Shown here: positions 36,832 through 45,370 of the stretch, piece after piece
Position numbering within the stretch: the first letter of the stretch is position 1
How the letters are laid out: every line of letters begins with the position of its first letter
Assembly: GCF_013240295.1 (NCBI RefSeq)
Contig: NZ_JABETK010000006.1
Span: forward strand, 124,001-188,000
Length of the DNA stretch: 64,000 nt
From: Neoaquamicrobium sediminum
GTDB taxonomy: Bacteria; Pseudomonadota; Alphaproteobacteria; Rhizobiales; Rhizobiaceae
Direction: 5' to 3'
Notes under the pieces: generated by a model
Database searches by the model: none
Seen by the model: only the letters and a program-made list of their open reading frames with translations
Told to the model about the DNA's origin: nothing
Position numbers and translations under genes: made by a program

Positions 36832-37878
36832 TCATTCGGCGCGAGCGAGCGGCGCGCCGGGCGCCGCGTTATTGTCCGGGCGGCGGCGGATATCCAGCGC
36901 ATTGTCCTCGCGACGGTGGAGATCGGAGAGCGAAATGAAGCGGGCGCGATCGTCCGCGCCTCGCCTGACCCGGAAGTCGTCGTCGACCACGTTGTTCGTC
37001 CTTGCCCACTGGTTCCAGGCAAAGCTGCGTCCAAGCCCGACCGTGGTCGAGGTCGAGGGGAAGCGATCGTGGGAACGCACGAGCTCCTCCCAGGACGCGC
37101 CGAACTCAAGTTCGGTGAAACGGCTATGCCGGCCGGTCAGCGCGTTGCGCTCGAGCAACAGGGCGCGTTCGAGGAGCTCGGGATAGTGGGCCGCGAGCCA
37201 GAAGAGCTCCCAGATCTTGGAGGCCGGGCAGAAAAAGCACGCCGACTTTATGGGAACCATGTCCGGCCCGAGGGTTTCGCTGATGACATGGATGCATTGG
37301 CCGCGGTCCCAGCCGAGGATCTGGAGCGGATAGGAAAAGTCGAAATCGGCATCGGCCAAGGGCAGGTTGCGCGAGCGGCGCAGATCGGCGCGACCGCAAT
37401 CGTATCCGATCAGCTTGACGATGCGCTGGCCGCGCGCCTGGGCCTCGAGCCAGATCGGGTGGGGGTCGGAGGCGTTGGGGCCGGATTTGCACCCCTTGAT
37501 GATCTGGTCCTGGGGCTTCTGCTTCCATTTTATGGAGCAACTTTTCATACCGAAGGCGAGCGACGGCAGCGTCTCGTTGACCATGCAGTTGCCATAGAGG
37601 TCGGAATAGCCCGTGCCCGGCAGCGTCTGCTTGCGCACTACGGTGATCGGCTCCCAATCCCATTGCGCTAGGACGTCGTTCATGCGCGCGACATGGAGAA
37701 GGGTTGGCGGCTTCTCGGCCTCGAGATTGGCGAAGGTGATGATGTCGGGACGCAGGCCGGCGAGCTTGAGCGCTACCAGCATTGCGGTCGAGTCGACGCC
37801 GGCGCCGAAGCAGGCTGCGAGAAGGCGGCCCGACAGGGCCGCGCGCAACAGACGGCGCTGATGATCCGGAAGAAGCAT
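36832..37878 (-). CDS. Second PAPS reductase-family protein (divergent PP-loop)
   Basis: The protein opens MLLPDHQRRLLRAALSGRLL with the loop ACFGAGVDSTAMLVALK, a PP-loop variant in which the usual SGGKDS is GAGVDS. Downstream are ITFANLEAEKPPTLLHVARM, MKSCSIKWKQKPQD and a paired-cysteine motif SACFFCPASK. The layout is that of PAPS-reductase-like proteins of phages and plasmids, different from the 21424-22485 protein, so this is a second family member and not a duplicate. The substrate is unknown. The ATG at 37878 is chosen because the PP-loop begins 20 residues later and GGGGGCGAG stands upstream. The long upstream part of this frame belongs to the next gene, not to this one. Confidence 0.8.
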   Translation of the reverse strand: MLLPDHQRRLLRAALSGRLLAACFGAGVDSTAMLVALKLAGLRPDIITFANLEAEKPPTLLHVARMNDVLAQWDWEPITVVRKQTLPGTGYSDLYGNCMVNETLPSLAFGMKSCSIKWKQKPQDQIIKGCKSGPNASDPHPIWLEAQARGQRIVKLIGYDCGRADLRRSRNLPLADADFDFSYPLQILGWDRGQCIHVISETLGPDMVPIKSACFFCPASKIWELFWLAAHYPELLERALLLERNALTGRHSRFTELEFGASWEELVRSHDRFPSTSTTVGLGRSFAWNQWARTNNVVDDDFRVRRGADDRARFISLSDLHRREDNALDIRRRPDNNAAPGAPLARAE

Positions 37879-38050
37879 CTCGCCCCCGCCAAAACCGAGG
37901 CCTTGGCGGCGGCGGACGCCAATGGGTCGGGCATGACGGCTCGCCTTTCGCGGGATACGAAAAACCCGGCGTGATGCCGGGTTGCTGGATGGTGGATCGC
38001 CGCGAGGTCCGGCGGGCTGCTGACCGCGTTCATCTGGCCGATCGGCCGCG

Positions 38051-38364
38051 TTACGGCTCTGGCGGGAGACGAAACTCCGGACCGAACACATGGCCGTTCG
38101 GATCGCCCTCGTTCTGGCGCACATGCCAGTCCGGGGATCGGTCAGCCGGCAGCGAAGGCCCAGCCAGCCATGTTCGATGAAGTAGCCGGTGACGATGGCC
38201 GGGCCGCAATCGTTGATCAGGACGATGATTGTCGAGCCGATCGCCGGGGGTTGAAGGCCATCGGTGCGCGCCCATTTGACGGCGCCGGGCGCATTGGCGA
38301 CCTTGTCGTTTTCCCAGCGGGCGATTTCATAGGCGGGAACGGTGTCGAGCTCCTGATAGGACAT
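38051..38364 (-). CDS. Small conserved-looking protein, apparent frameshift
   Basis: MSYQELDTVPAYEIARWEND, then PAIGSTIIVLINDCGPAIVT and GYFIEHGWLGLRCRLTD, then in another frame PDWHVRQNEGDPNGHVFGPE to a stop at 38051. One extra G in the run at 38133-38136 joins the halves into about 104 residues. Without the correction this frame would run into the PAPS-reductase-like gene and look like a fusion. The site GGAG precedes the ATG at 38364. Function unknown. Confidence 0.75.
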
Positions 38365-38432
38365 GTGTCGGTTCTCCATAGGCAAGCCGCCGCGCACGCG
38401 TGCGCGGGACGGCGAAACAGGATTTCGGGTGG

Positions 38433-38687
38433 TCAGCTGCGGCGCGCGGCGTCGACGGCGATGCGGGAGACCAGTGTGAAATTGCAGGCGAGGCCCCCGC
38501 TTTCGGTGCCGTCATCGGTGCGGAACGTGATGATCGCACCCGCGCTGCTGGAGACTGGCGGCCCGACACTCGTGACCGTCGCGCGCATGAACGGCGCCTT
38601 GCCCGAATGCTGGCCCGTCGATCGCAGGAATGCCGCCGCATAGGCGATCCGGTCGCCGACGGCGAACTCTGGAGCTTTCTTGACCAT
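38433..38687 (-). CDS. 84-residue small protein with a beta-barrel-like pattern
   Basis: MVKKAPEFAVGDRIAYAAAF, then RATVTSVGPPVSSSAGAIIT and FRTDDGTESGGLACNFTLVS. Short alternating strands suggest an SH3-like or OB-like barrel; the pattern 'F.VGDRIAYAA.FLRS...' recurs in plasmid proteins of this group. A palindrome at 38718-38732 stands just upstream of its ribosome-binding site. Function unknown. Confidence 0.75.
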   Translation of the reverse strand: MVKKAPEFAVGDRIAYAAAFLRSTGQHSGKAPFMRATVTSVGPPVSSSAGAIITFRTDDGTESGGLACNFTLVSRIAVDAARRS

Positions 38688-38717
38688 GTCTCTTTACCTC
38701 GCTCTGCCCTTCCATCG

Positions 38718-38732
38718 GGTGTTGAAAACACC
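38718..38732 (-). repeat. 15-base palindrome GGTGTTTTCAACACC, copy A
   Basis: GGTGTT and AACACC pair around TTC, 31 bases before the start of the 38433 gene. The identical palindrome occurs at 43474-43488, again just upstream of a leftward start, and the flanks AACACC then ATGG.AAGG are also shared. Confidence 0.75.
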
Positions 38733-38809
38733 CCTGGGGCGGCCGGCGGGCACGCGGCAGATCGCTGTCCCCCTCGCCGCCGTCTCTTTGTGCTTTCAAT
38801 GAACCTACC

Positions 38810-38838
38810 TTGAGGATTGATGGTGGAATCGCTATATT
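38810..38838 (+). promoter_or_regulatory. Promoter of the DUF1778/GNAT pair
   Basis: TTGAGG (38810-38815) and TATATT (38833-38838) with 17 bases between, 23 bases before the antitoxin start. Confidence 0.6.
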
Positions 38839-38861
38839 GTCCGCGACGAAGGACCGGACCC

Positions 38862-39140
38862 ATGCCCAGGACAGCCACCGAGAACACCAGCCGCTTCCCC
38901 ATGCAGATCCCGCCTGCCGACAAGGCGCGGTTGATGCGCGCGGCCGCGCTCGAGCGCACGAGCCTCAAGGAGTTCGTGCTGCGCAACGCGCTTCAGGCCG
39001 CCGAGACCGTCATCGAGCGGGCCGAGAGGATCAGTCTCGACGACGAGCAGACGCGGTTCATGCTCGAGTTGCTCGACAATCCGCCGGAGCCCAATGCGAA
39101 GCTCCGTGGCGCGGCGCGTTCACTCGCCGCCCGTAAATGA
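38862..39140 (+). CDS. DUF1778 antitoxin of a GNAT toxin pair
   Basis: The 92-residue protein has a ribbon-helix-helix DNA-binding domain (TSRFPMQIPPADKARLMRAA, LERTSLKEFVLRNALQAAET) and the DUF1778 C-terminal toxin-binding motif SLDDEQTRFMLELLDNPPEP. The ATG at 38862 is used because AAGGA stands eight bases upstream and a promoter (38810-38838) is correctly placed for it. The stop overlaps the toxin start as ATGA. It should repress its own promoter and neutralise the acetyltransferase, as in TacAT and AtaRT systems. Confidence 0.92.
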   Translation: MPRTATENTSRFPMQIPPADKARLMRAAALERTSLKEFVLRNALQAAETVIERAERISLDDEQTRFMLELLDNPPEPNAKLRGAARSLAARK

Positions 39141-39673
39141 CGGTTCCGGACTGGCACGAGGCGCCGATCGCGAAAGTCCACGACCGCAAGGGTTTCGATT
39201 GCGGTGAGGCCAATCTCAACGATTTCCTGATGCGCCACGCACGGCAGGCGCACGAAAGTGGCGCGTCGAAGACCTATGTCGCGCTCGACAGCGCCGACAA
39301 GAAGACGATCCTGGGCTACTACACGCTCAGTCCCGCCCAGATCGATTTCGACGCCGTGCCCGGATCGGCGCGCCCGGCGGGCGCGGGACGGCACGCGATC
39401 GGCGGGTTCCGCCTCGGCAGGCTGGCGGTGCGCAAAAGCTGTCAGGGCAAAGGCCTTGGCGGCGAATTGCTGATCGCGGCGGCCCGCCGCTGCATCCGCG
39501 TCTCCGTGGAGGTGGGTGGCACCCTGCTGTTCATCGACGCCAAGGACGAACGCGCGGCAGAGTGGTACAGGACCTACGGTGCTGTTCCGATCCCCAGGGC
39601 GCCGCTGTCCCTGGTGCTGCCCTATTCCGTGTTCGCCGCCGCCCTCGAGCAGGCGGGAAAGCCTATTGTATGA
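39137..39673 (+). CDS. GNAT-family acetyltransferase toxin (TacT/AtaT-like)
   Basis: The 178-residue protein carries KGFDCGEANLNDFLMRHARQ near the start, typical of these toxins, and the acetyl-CoA-binding loop RLAVRKSCQGKGLGGELLIA. TacT-like toxins acetylate the amino group of charged tRNAs and block translation. The motif FIDAKDERAAEWYRTYGAVP and a terminal PYSVFAAALEQ match family members. It is the second gene of a tight pair. The pair probably stabilises the element; it lies rightward in a leftward region and so looks like a module gained separately. Confidence 0.92.
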   Translation: MTVPDWHEAPIAKVHDRKGFDCGEANLNDFLMRHARQAHESGASKTYVALDSADKKTILGYYTLSPAQIDFDAVPGSARPAGAGRHAIGGFRLGRLAVRKSCQGKGLGGELLIAAARRCIRVSVEVGGTLLFIDAKDERAAEWYRTYGAVPIPRAPLSLVLPYSVFAAALEQAGKPIV

Positions 39674-39727
39674 CCCGCTCCGGGTTTGCGGCGGTTTGAA
39701 GCGCGTTTCGGTCTCCCAGGGCGGCCG

Positions 39728-40084
39728 CTAAAATCCCTTCTTGATGCGCGAACTGATAGCCAGCTTCTCGACCAGTTCCGCAGGGATAGGCTTGCTTACC
39801 GAGAACGTAACCCCTGTCTTCGTCGCCTTTAGCTTCAAGGAAGCGATCTCGTGTGCATGGTCAGCAATCGCACCCGGGTCGACATACAGGCCGCATTGTT
39901 TGCTGAACGCGGCATAGCCCACGATGATCGTGTCTTCGATCTGAAATCCGGGCATGTCGTACTTCATGACTTCTGCGGCGTCCGGCAGTGCCCGCGATAG
40001 CTGTGCGCGCAGTCGGCTCAAGAAGGGGCGAAACTGCTCCGGGGCGGCGGCTATATAGGCGTCGTGGCTATCCTTCTTCGTCAT
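39728..40084 (-). CDS. DUF1801 / YdhG-like protein
   Basis: The 118-residue protein MTKKDSHDAYIAAAPEQFRP has the DUF1801 core EVMKYDMPGFQIEDTIIVGY and ends FSVSKPIPAELVEKLAISSR. The ATG at 40084 is preferred over a 12-residue extension. The YdhG/YjbR/CyaY-like fold includes iron-chaperone-like and DNA-binding-like members, and the role here is unknown. Confidence 0.82.
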   Translation of the reverse strand: MTKKDSHDAYIAAAPEQFRPFLSRLRAQLSRALPDAAEVMKYDMPGFQIEDTIIVGYAAFSKQCGLYVDPGAIADHAHEIASLKLKATKTGVTFSVSKPIPAELVEKLAISSRIKKGF

Positions 40085-40126
40085 GCCGACAGTATGCCAA
40101 ATGGGGTGCAAGGCTGCCACCCTGCT

Positions 40127-40420
40127 CTACCAGTCGTAGGAGGGCAGTCCGTCGACGCTGTCGGCGTCGCAGTCGACAAGCACGTATTCAAAGCCCTGCT
40201 GGCGTGCCCAGGTCATGACGGCAAAAATGTCGTCGGGGATCCTGTCCTTTCCGGTCCCGCAGTTTTCCTCATGGGCATGGAGGAACCAGCCATAGTCGCC
40301 ATAGCGGCCGCCAACGCACGGCCATTGCGAAGACGGCACCGTGTCGAGCAACTTCGCACTCGCCTCGGTCACATGCGCCGTTCCGATGACGACGAAGGTT
40401 CGGACTTCAAGCGAGGACAT
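40127..40420 (-). CDS. DUF5983-like protein
   Basis: A 97-residue protein: MSSLEVRTFVVIGTAHVTEA, then GDYGWFLHAHEEN and IPDDIFAVMTWARQQGFEYV, ending in LVDCDADSVDGLPSYDW. The closing 'DADG..GLP.YDW' is a trait I associate with DUF5983. The start overlaps the upstream gene by 14 bases. It forms a unit with the two DUF6915-like genes. Function unknown. Confidence 0.78.
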   Translation of the reverse strand: MSSLEVRTFVVIGTAHVTEASAKLLDTVPSSQWPCVGGRYGDYGWFLHAHEENCGTGKDRIPDDIFAVMTWARQQGFEYVLVDCDADSVDGLPSYDW

Positions 40421-40758
40421 TGGCGGTCTCCCTGCTATCGGCCAGCGAGCCGTCGAGCCCGAGCCGGCGGGGCGAGGTCGCCTGCAGCATCCAGCGCTCG
40501 CCCTTGATGCGGCGGAGAAATTCGGTGGCCGGCGGGATGCGGCCAAGAACCTCCTGAACGTGGCGCTCGGCGACGACACGGGTCGGGATCGCCTTGCCGT
40601 CCCCCAGCGCGATGACCGGGCCGAAGCGCGCCTCGGCCTCGAACACGCCGAACGCGTGGTGACGAAAGGCAAGGTACTCTGGTCCTGCGGACCACGACGC
40701 CGTCGCGAGGAACCAGCGGTGCAGCGGCAGGAAATGGTGTTTGTCCCCCAAACCGCAT
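40407..40758 (-). CDS. DUF6915-like protein, paralogue 2, start uncertain
   Basis: The protein (about 116 residues) contains FLPLHRWFLATASWSAGPEY, then LAFRHHAFGVFEAEARFGPV and RHVQEVLGRIPPATEFLRRI. It is related to the next gene upstream (HAWFDHTK, HRALRHHREGV, LEDCPRI, ADWM). The open frame begins at a TTG (40751). An ATG at 40758, which overlaps the upstream stop as TGATG and has a GGGGCGAG site, would be in frame if the run of five G next to it had four. I have placed the start there; it is the only case in which one base seems extra. Confidence 0.75.
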
Positions 40759-41108
40759 CACGCTCGCCCCGGCGAGGTCGTCCGCTTCCGGGGTCGAGAC
40801 AGGAAGCCATTCCGGGGCTCGAAGCCGGCCATCCAGTCGGCCGCGCAAACGATGCGGGGACAATCTTCCAGGAGATGCTGGCGGCCGAGTTCAACAGTGT
40901 CGATCTCCATGCCGTCCTGGTTGCGGATCGCAGCGCCGAAGACGAAGACCGCTTCGGCCACGCCTTCTCGGTGGTGGCGCAGCGCGCGGTGCGTGAAGCG
41001 GCACAGAAGTGATTTGGTGTGGTCGAACCAGGCGTGCAGGGCAAAATAGTCCTGCCATGCGCCGCCATGGGTGCGCGCCGACGAGCGCGCGTGATCGTAG
41101 GGATGCAT
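40758..41108 (-). CDS. DUF6915-like protein, paralogue 1
   Basis: The 116-residue protein opens MHPYDHARSSARTHGGAWQD, then YFALHAWFDHTKSLLCRFTH and RALRHHREGVAEAVFVFGAA, the typical DUF6915 layout with several conserved histidines that could bind metal. The last 20 residues are basic and may be out of frame. GGAGAG stands upstream of the ATG at 41108. It is the first gene of a three-gene unit (40127-41108). Function unknown. Confidence 0.8.
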   Translation of the reverse strand: MHPYDHARSSARTHGGAWQDYFALHAWFDHTKSLLCRFTHRALRHHREGVAEAVFVFGAAIRNQDGMEIDTVELGRQHLLEDCPRIVCAADWMAGFEPRNGFLSRPRKRTTSPGRA

Positions 41109-41159
41109 CGTTGCTCTCCTTTGCTAGATGAGGGTTGGAACGATTGAGGCCGGATGGCG

Positions 41160-42988
41160 CTAGGCCCGTAGGATGGCGAGGGCCGCATCGATCGCCGTGG
41201 CCATTCCCTTCGCCTCGCCCGACGCTTCGAGATGTGCCAGTGCCGCGTCGATTGCCGCGACCAGGCCCGTCGCCTCGCTCCACGCATCGAGGCTCACAGG
41301 TGTGCCGCGCGGAAGCAATGGGAGGTAGAAGGGAAAGACCTCCCGTGCATGGTTGAGCGAGAGTGGCGTGCTGCTCGATGCGCCGTCCCACACATCACGC
41401 ATCGCCTTGCGATAGCGCGCCAGCGCGAGGGCGTTGACCGGGTGGTTACCGGTGCGGACGTAATTGAGGAACGCGCGCAGCGGATCGTGGAGATGGACAC
41501 CCGCGGCCGAATTACGCCAGCCCTTGAACTGGCCGACCTCGAAGACGAGGGCATCGAGATCGGGGCGCAGCTTCAGTTCGACCGTCGCAACCCGCTTGCC
41601 ATCCTGACGCAACGACAGGATCTGGGTATCGCCGCGCCTGCAGATGTCATAGTAGCCGCCGACGCAGTGATCGAGCATGCGGCCCTCCTCAACGAGGTCC
41701 GCGGCCGAGGCCAGCACGACGATCTCGAAGCGGCCGCAGGCCGACCGCCACGGACTGCACAGCGCCGGCCAGCCGGGGCGTTCGGCTGTGCGCTCGTGGC
41801 GCAAGGCCGACAGCGAGGCGACGCGCCGGTGCCACAACGCGACGGCGGCATGAAGCGCCTTCGCCTTGCGCTTGCCGACGATGGCCGTGCGCAGCGCGCC
41901 GATCAGCCGGCGGCGTGCGGGCGCGGTCGCCCCTGACCTGTCGAGCTCGACGCTGCGGGCGAAGTTCCCGGCCGCGTAGGATTGCTGGTAGCCTCCAATA
42001 CGAATGCGCTCGGTGACCAGGGGACGCAGCAGATCCTGACGCAGGGCGTTGATCGCGTCGTTGACGGCTTCCTTGTGGGGCTCGAGGTAGTCCGGGCGCA
42101 CGAAGTGCTGCCGTGAGCCCGTCGTCCAGGCCGAGGTCTGCCAGGCCCGCGGCTGATCGGGTTGCCCGCCGCCCGGCCATTCGTTGAGCGGCACTTCGTG
42201 GACCTTCAGCTCCTCGACCGCGACATGGAAGTCGGCCTGGGCTTCGATCGTGTGCCGAAGGGTGCGGCTGCCGCGCAGCGAACGGAGCTCGGAGGCACTG
42301 AGCCCGAGCCTGTCCATAAGGACGGGCGCGAGGGGAGGCCTGCGTCGATGACCCTGGTTACGTCATCGTCGCGCAGCGTGCCGGACACCGCGCCATAGAG
42401 CGTCATGGCCTGCATGCGGCGCTTGAGGATCTCGGGTCGATCGGCTTGCCCGCTCGCCTCTGGCGCGAGGAGCCATGCCGCGACCTTGTTGAGACCGCGT
42501 TGGAGAAACAGCGCCGGGGGCAGGTCGCGGGTCAGGATGTCCTGGAGATGATCCCGCCCCAGCTCCAGCGAACGCCCGGAGACGTCCCTCACCGCGCGCG
42601 CCACGATGCTCCCGGCGGCTTTGAGCGTCTGCCAGTCGGCACCGCCCGAAAGGAGCGCGATGCACATGTCGGAGAAGCCCCGATCCTCGATCCAGTCTCC
42701 GAAAGCGGGCGCGAACAAGGCGTCCGCCGTGGACGCATTGTCCGTCGCCGCCTGGGCGATCATGTCGACGAGCTCTTGCGCAAGCCCGTCGCCGGCGACG
42801 CTGGGCGATATGCGCAGTTCGGGGTCGAGGCGGTCTGCGATCGTCCGGATCGTGACGTCAACGTCCTTGAAGGCGGTAACGGTCGAGAGGGCGCCGAGGA
42901 TCTGGGACTGTTTCTTGAGTCCGGGGCACGCGGCGGTGAGGTTTGCGGCCGCATCGGCCTTGAGCCGGGTCCAGCTTCGCGCGCTCAT
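41160..42988 (-). CDS. PcfJ-domain protein, apparent frameshift
   Basis: PcfJ domains occur in proteins of conjugative elements from Gram-positive and Gram-negative bacteria. The core here is SAADLVEEGRMLDHCVGGYY followed by DICRRGDTQILSLRQDGKRV. The N-terminal 210 residues (MSARSWTRLKADAAANLTAA and on) are in one frame up to VIDAGLP, and the C-terminal 385 in another from LAPVLMDRLGLSASELRSLR. One extra G in the run at 42332-42335 joins them into about 609 residues. The start at 42988 overlaps the upstream stop as ATGA. The reaction is unknown. Confidence 0.82.
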
Positions 42989-43455
42989 GACGCCACCTCG
43001 CCGACCACGATCAGCGGGACCGCCACGTCGATCCGGGTCTCGGCTTCGCTCAGCCCGTCGTCGACGAACTCGTCTTCATCGTCGTAGTCGTCGCCGTCGC
43101 CGTCGCCGTAGTCCCCGTCCTCGCGATACGTCATGTTGCATTCGACGAAGGGGTCTCCCTCGTCCTCGAACGGGCGCACATAGACCGTGCCGTATCCGCC
43201 CTCGTTGTTGACCCAGTCGCCGTCCGGGGCGTCCGCGACGATGCGGTGCAGCAGGTTCGGAAGCGACAGGATAGCGCCGCCATCGGTGATGAAGATCGGG
43301 ATATCCGGCAGTGTCGAGGTCTCGGGGCGGCCTCCCCGGTACTGGACGCGTTCGAGGTCGGTTTCGCCCGAATCCCCGCTGCCATTGAGCGTGTATTCGA
43401 TTTCGATGATGTCGAGGGCGCGCAGGATCGCACCCAATCGCTGGTTGTGGTCCAT
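42985..43455 (-). CDS. DUF6878-like acidic protein
   Basis: The 156-residue protein has IIEIEYTLNGSGDSGETDLE, a pattern I associate with DUF6878, then GGYGTVYVRPFEDEGDPFVE and a very acidic stretch GDYGDGDGDDYDDEDEF before a hydrophobic end. The acidic region suggests a DNA mimic or a linker, but this is a guess. The start at 43455 lies 14 bases from GGAAGGACC. It is the first gene of a two-gene unit with the PcfJ gene. The palindrome and hairpin repeats at 43474-43558 lie directly upstream. Confidence 0.8.
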   Translation of the reverse strand: MDHNQRLGAILRALDIIEIEYTLNGSGDSGETDLERVQYRGGRPETSTLPDIPIFITDGGAILSLPNLLHRIVADAPDGDWVNNEGGYGTVYVRPFEDEGDPFVECNMTYREDGDYGDGDGDDYDDEDEFVDDGLSEAETRIDVAVPLIVVGEVAS

Positions 43456-43473
43456 TTTCAGGTCCTTCCCATT

Positions 43474-43558
43474 GGTGTTGAAAACACCTCCGGGCGGCCG
43501 CCTCGCCGTCCGGCCGGGTCAAGGGCCGGCGTCAGCCGGGCGAAGCTTCACCCTTGAC
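43474..43558 (-). repeat. Composite leader: palindrome copy B plus 41-base hairpin copy B
   Basis: GGTGTTTTCAACACC (43474-43488 on the minus strand) is identical to the copy at 38718-38732. The 41-base GTCAAGGG...CCCTTGAC element (43518-43558) is nearly identical to 36736-36776, including GAAGCTTC; only the loop changes from CTACC to CTGAC within the inner CCGGC/GCCGG stem. At 38.7 kb the palindrome occurs without the hairpin, so the parts are separable. Confidence 0.78.
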
Positions 43559-43571
43559 GCGGACGGCGGGC

Positions 43572-44254
43572 ATGCGGCAGTTGACCGTTTCCTCCTTTCC
43601 CCTCTCCCTCCCCAATTTGGCCGCACCCATCGGCTGTGCTCGCTCCAAGAGATTGAGGACGTTCCTCGCATTCGGCTTTCTCGCCGCCGCAACGCCCAGC
43701 GCAACCGCCCAGGACTCCCCGGACCGGGTCGATCCCCCGTTCGATTGCTCGACGCCAATCCTCGATGCGGACACTCGGGAAATGGCGAGGCGCCTGCGCG
43801 TCCAGTTCGGCGGCGACGCGATCGTGCGCGAACTGCGCGAAACCTATGCGGATCGGCTGGCTGGGCTGTTCTGGGATCAGCGGGAGGGCGAGGCGAGCCG
43901 GCTGGTGGTGCGCCTCGTCGGCGACGAGCGGGAGACCGACCGCCATCTGACGGTGTGCGGCGAGCCGCTCACCGTCGCGTTCATCGCCGGGCAGATGCAC
44001 GCGCGCGAAGACCTCGAAAAGCGTCACGCCGATAACCTGGAATGGCTTCGCGGGACCTTCCCTGGCCTCCAGAGAACCTATGCGGACGAACGGTCCGGGG
44101 AGATCGTGCTCGAGATCTACGCGCCCGAGGCCCATGGCGTCGATGTCGAGGCGCTGCGGCGCGAAAGCGAAAGCCGGATCGGCGCCCGCTGCGCATGGAG
44201 ATGACCACGCACAAGGTCGGGCTCGTGCGCCTGCTGCCACGCACCTCGCCATAG
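43572..44254 (+). CDS. Secreted protein of unknown function, apparent frameshift
   Basis: A hydrophobic signal-like segment LRTFLAFGFLAAATPSATAQ is followed by a soluble domain (MARRLRVQFGGDAIVRELRE, FWDQREGEASRLVVRLVGDE, FIAGQMHAREDLEKRHADNL). The frame runs off at RIGARCAWR (44204), while GAPLRMEMTTHKVGLVRLLP to a stop at 44254 follows after one extra C near 44186. The ATG at 43572 adds about 27 residues before the signal segment; a TTG next to LRTFL is an alternative. The protein probably acts in the periplasm. It is rightward, opposite to its neighbours. I do not recognise the family. Confidence 0.6.
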
Positions 44255-44260
44255 CGGGCG

Positions 44261-45160
44261 TCATTGGTGCGGGGTGTCCTTGAGCACCACGTTCCAGTCA
44301 TCCCACGAGGGGCGCAGGCGCTCGGCACTTGAGCTCGGTCCGCCCTTGAGCGCCAGCAGCCGGGCGGCGTAGGTCTCGCCCTGCGCATTGGCGTCGGTGG
44401 CTGCGACCAAGCGGGCGCCCGGACGGGCGAACAGCATCGAGATCGCCGCGGCCGTTGCCGGCGACCAGCCGCCGCCCGTGCTGAGATAGAGCGTGTCGGG
44501 CCGCAGGTTCTCGAGGGCGGCAAGGCTCATGGCGTCGATCGCGGCCTCGGTCACGCACAGCCGCAGTGCGTCCGCGGGACCGAGCCGGAACAGCACCTTG
44601 GCGCCCCCGGTCGCGAATCCGCGCCATTCGGGACCGCGCTCCTCCCACCCGCATATGGCCGCATCGGCATCGGTATGGGCCGCCCACATGCTGCCATACG
44701 GTCCCTCGCGCAGAACGCCGGCCGAGACCGCTGCCCGGATGATGCGTTCGGGTAGGCGACGGGTATCGCGCAGATAGCGCCAGGTGGCCGATCCGCGCCA
44801 CGGCTTGCGGCGGGCCTGCCAGCGCTCGGGGACGGAGCGATCCGGCTTGCGGGAGCGTTCCTCCCGGTTCCATGCCGGTTCGGCAGGCTCATATCCGACG
44901 AGACCGGCGACGTGACCGAGAGCCTCGACAAAGGGCACGCCCGCAAGACGTTCGACCAGCCGGAAGACGTCGCCCTTGGCCTCGGACAGGGGATCGAACC
45001 AGCCGAGCCCATCATGGATGACGATGATGATCTCGCCGTTCCGGCGATATTTTCGCGCCCGGCGTGTGCTTTCCTTGCGGTCGAGCGCAAAGCCGCGCTC
45101 CTCCAGCGCGGCGGCGCAGGACACCTTTCCTCTCAGCTCTTCCAGTTCTGCTCGTTCCAT
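44261..45160 (-). CDS. DUF3991 and TOPRIM domain protein (primase-like)
   Basis: The N-terminal part has RKYRRNGEIIIVIHDGLGWF and GDVFRLVERLAGVPFVEALG (DUF3991-like). The C-terminal half has a TOPRIM-like core with LRLCVTEAAIDAMSLAALEN and ARLVAATDANAQGETYAARL, which supply the conserved Glu and Asp-x-Asn/Asp positions. Such proteins on plasmids are thought to act as DNA primases that start synthesis of the second strand in the recipient. The 299-residue length fits. The start at 45160 has GAAGATGG nearby but no strong ribosome-binding site. The leader carries a long inverted repeat. Confidence 0.85.
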   Translation of the reverse strand: MERAELEELRGKVSCAAALEERGFALDRKESTRRARKYRRNGEIIIVIHDGLGWFDPLSEAKGDVFRLVERLAGVPFVEALGHVAGLVGYEPAEPAWNREERSRKPDRSVPERWQARRKPWRGSATWRYLRDTRRLPERIIRAAVSAGVLREGPYGSMWAAHTDADAAICGWEERGPEWRGFATGGAKVLFRLGPADALRLCVTEAAIDAMSLAALENLRPDTLYLSTGGGWSPATAAAISMLFARPGARLVAATDANAQGETYAARLLALKGGPSSSAERLRPSWDDWNVVLKDTPHQ

Positions 45161-45370
45161 CTTCGTCGGCGCCCCTCGGGCGCCCTTCCTTCGGTTTCAC
45201 GCTCCCCCTTCCGTTAGGGGGCAGAAACCGCAAGGCCGCGAAGAGCAAGGCAGACAAGGGCGCGGCCCCGCAACCCGGCATTGTTGCCGGGTTTGCCGGG
45301 TTTGCCGGGAGAGGGCCGCGGCGCAGCCTCCCTTGTCGGCCGTAGCGCGCAAGCGGCACCCTCCGCCCGA
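45161..45370 (-). repeat. Leader of the TOPRIM gene with an inverted repeat and short tandem repeats
   Basis: GACAAGGG (45253-45260) pairs with CCCTTGTC (45330-45337) and CGCGGCCC (45261-45268) with GGGCCGCG (45313-45320). Between them are three tandem copies of GCCGGGTTT-like units and the hairpin CCCGGC-ATTGTT-GCCGGG. The ACAAGG/CCTTGT ends echo the closing stem of L2-L5. No gene is seen. Confidence 0.6.

Noticed and set aside
36832..38397. A fusion of a small N-terminal domain to the second PAPS reductase-like protein
   Set aside because: The middle of this frame is arginine- and serine-rich and not protein-like. A one-base deletion at 38133-38136 explains it as two separate genes.
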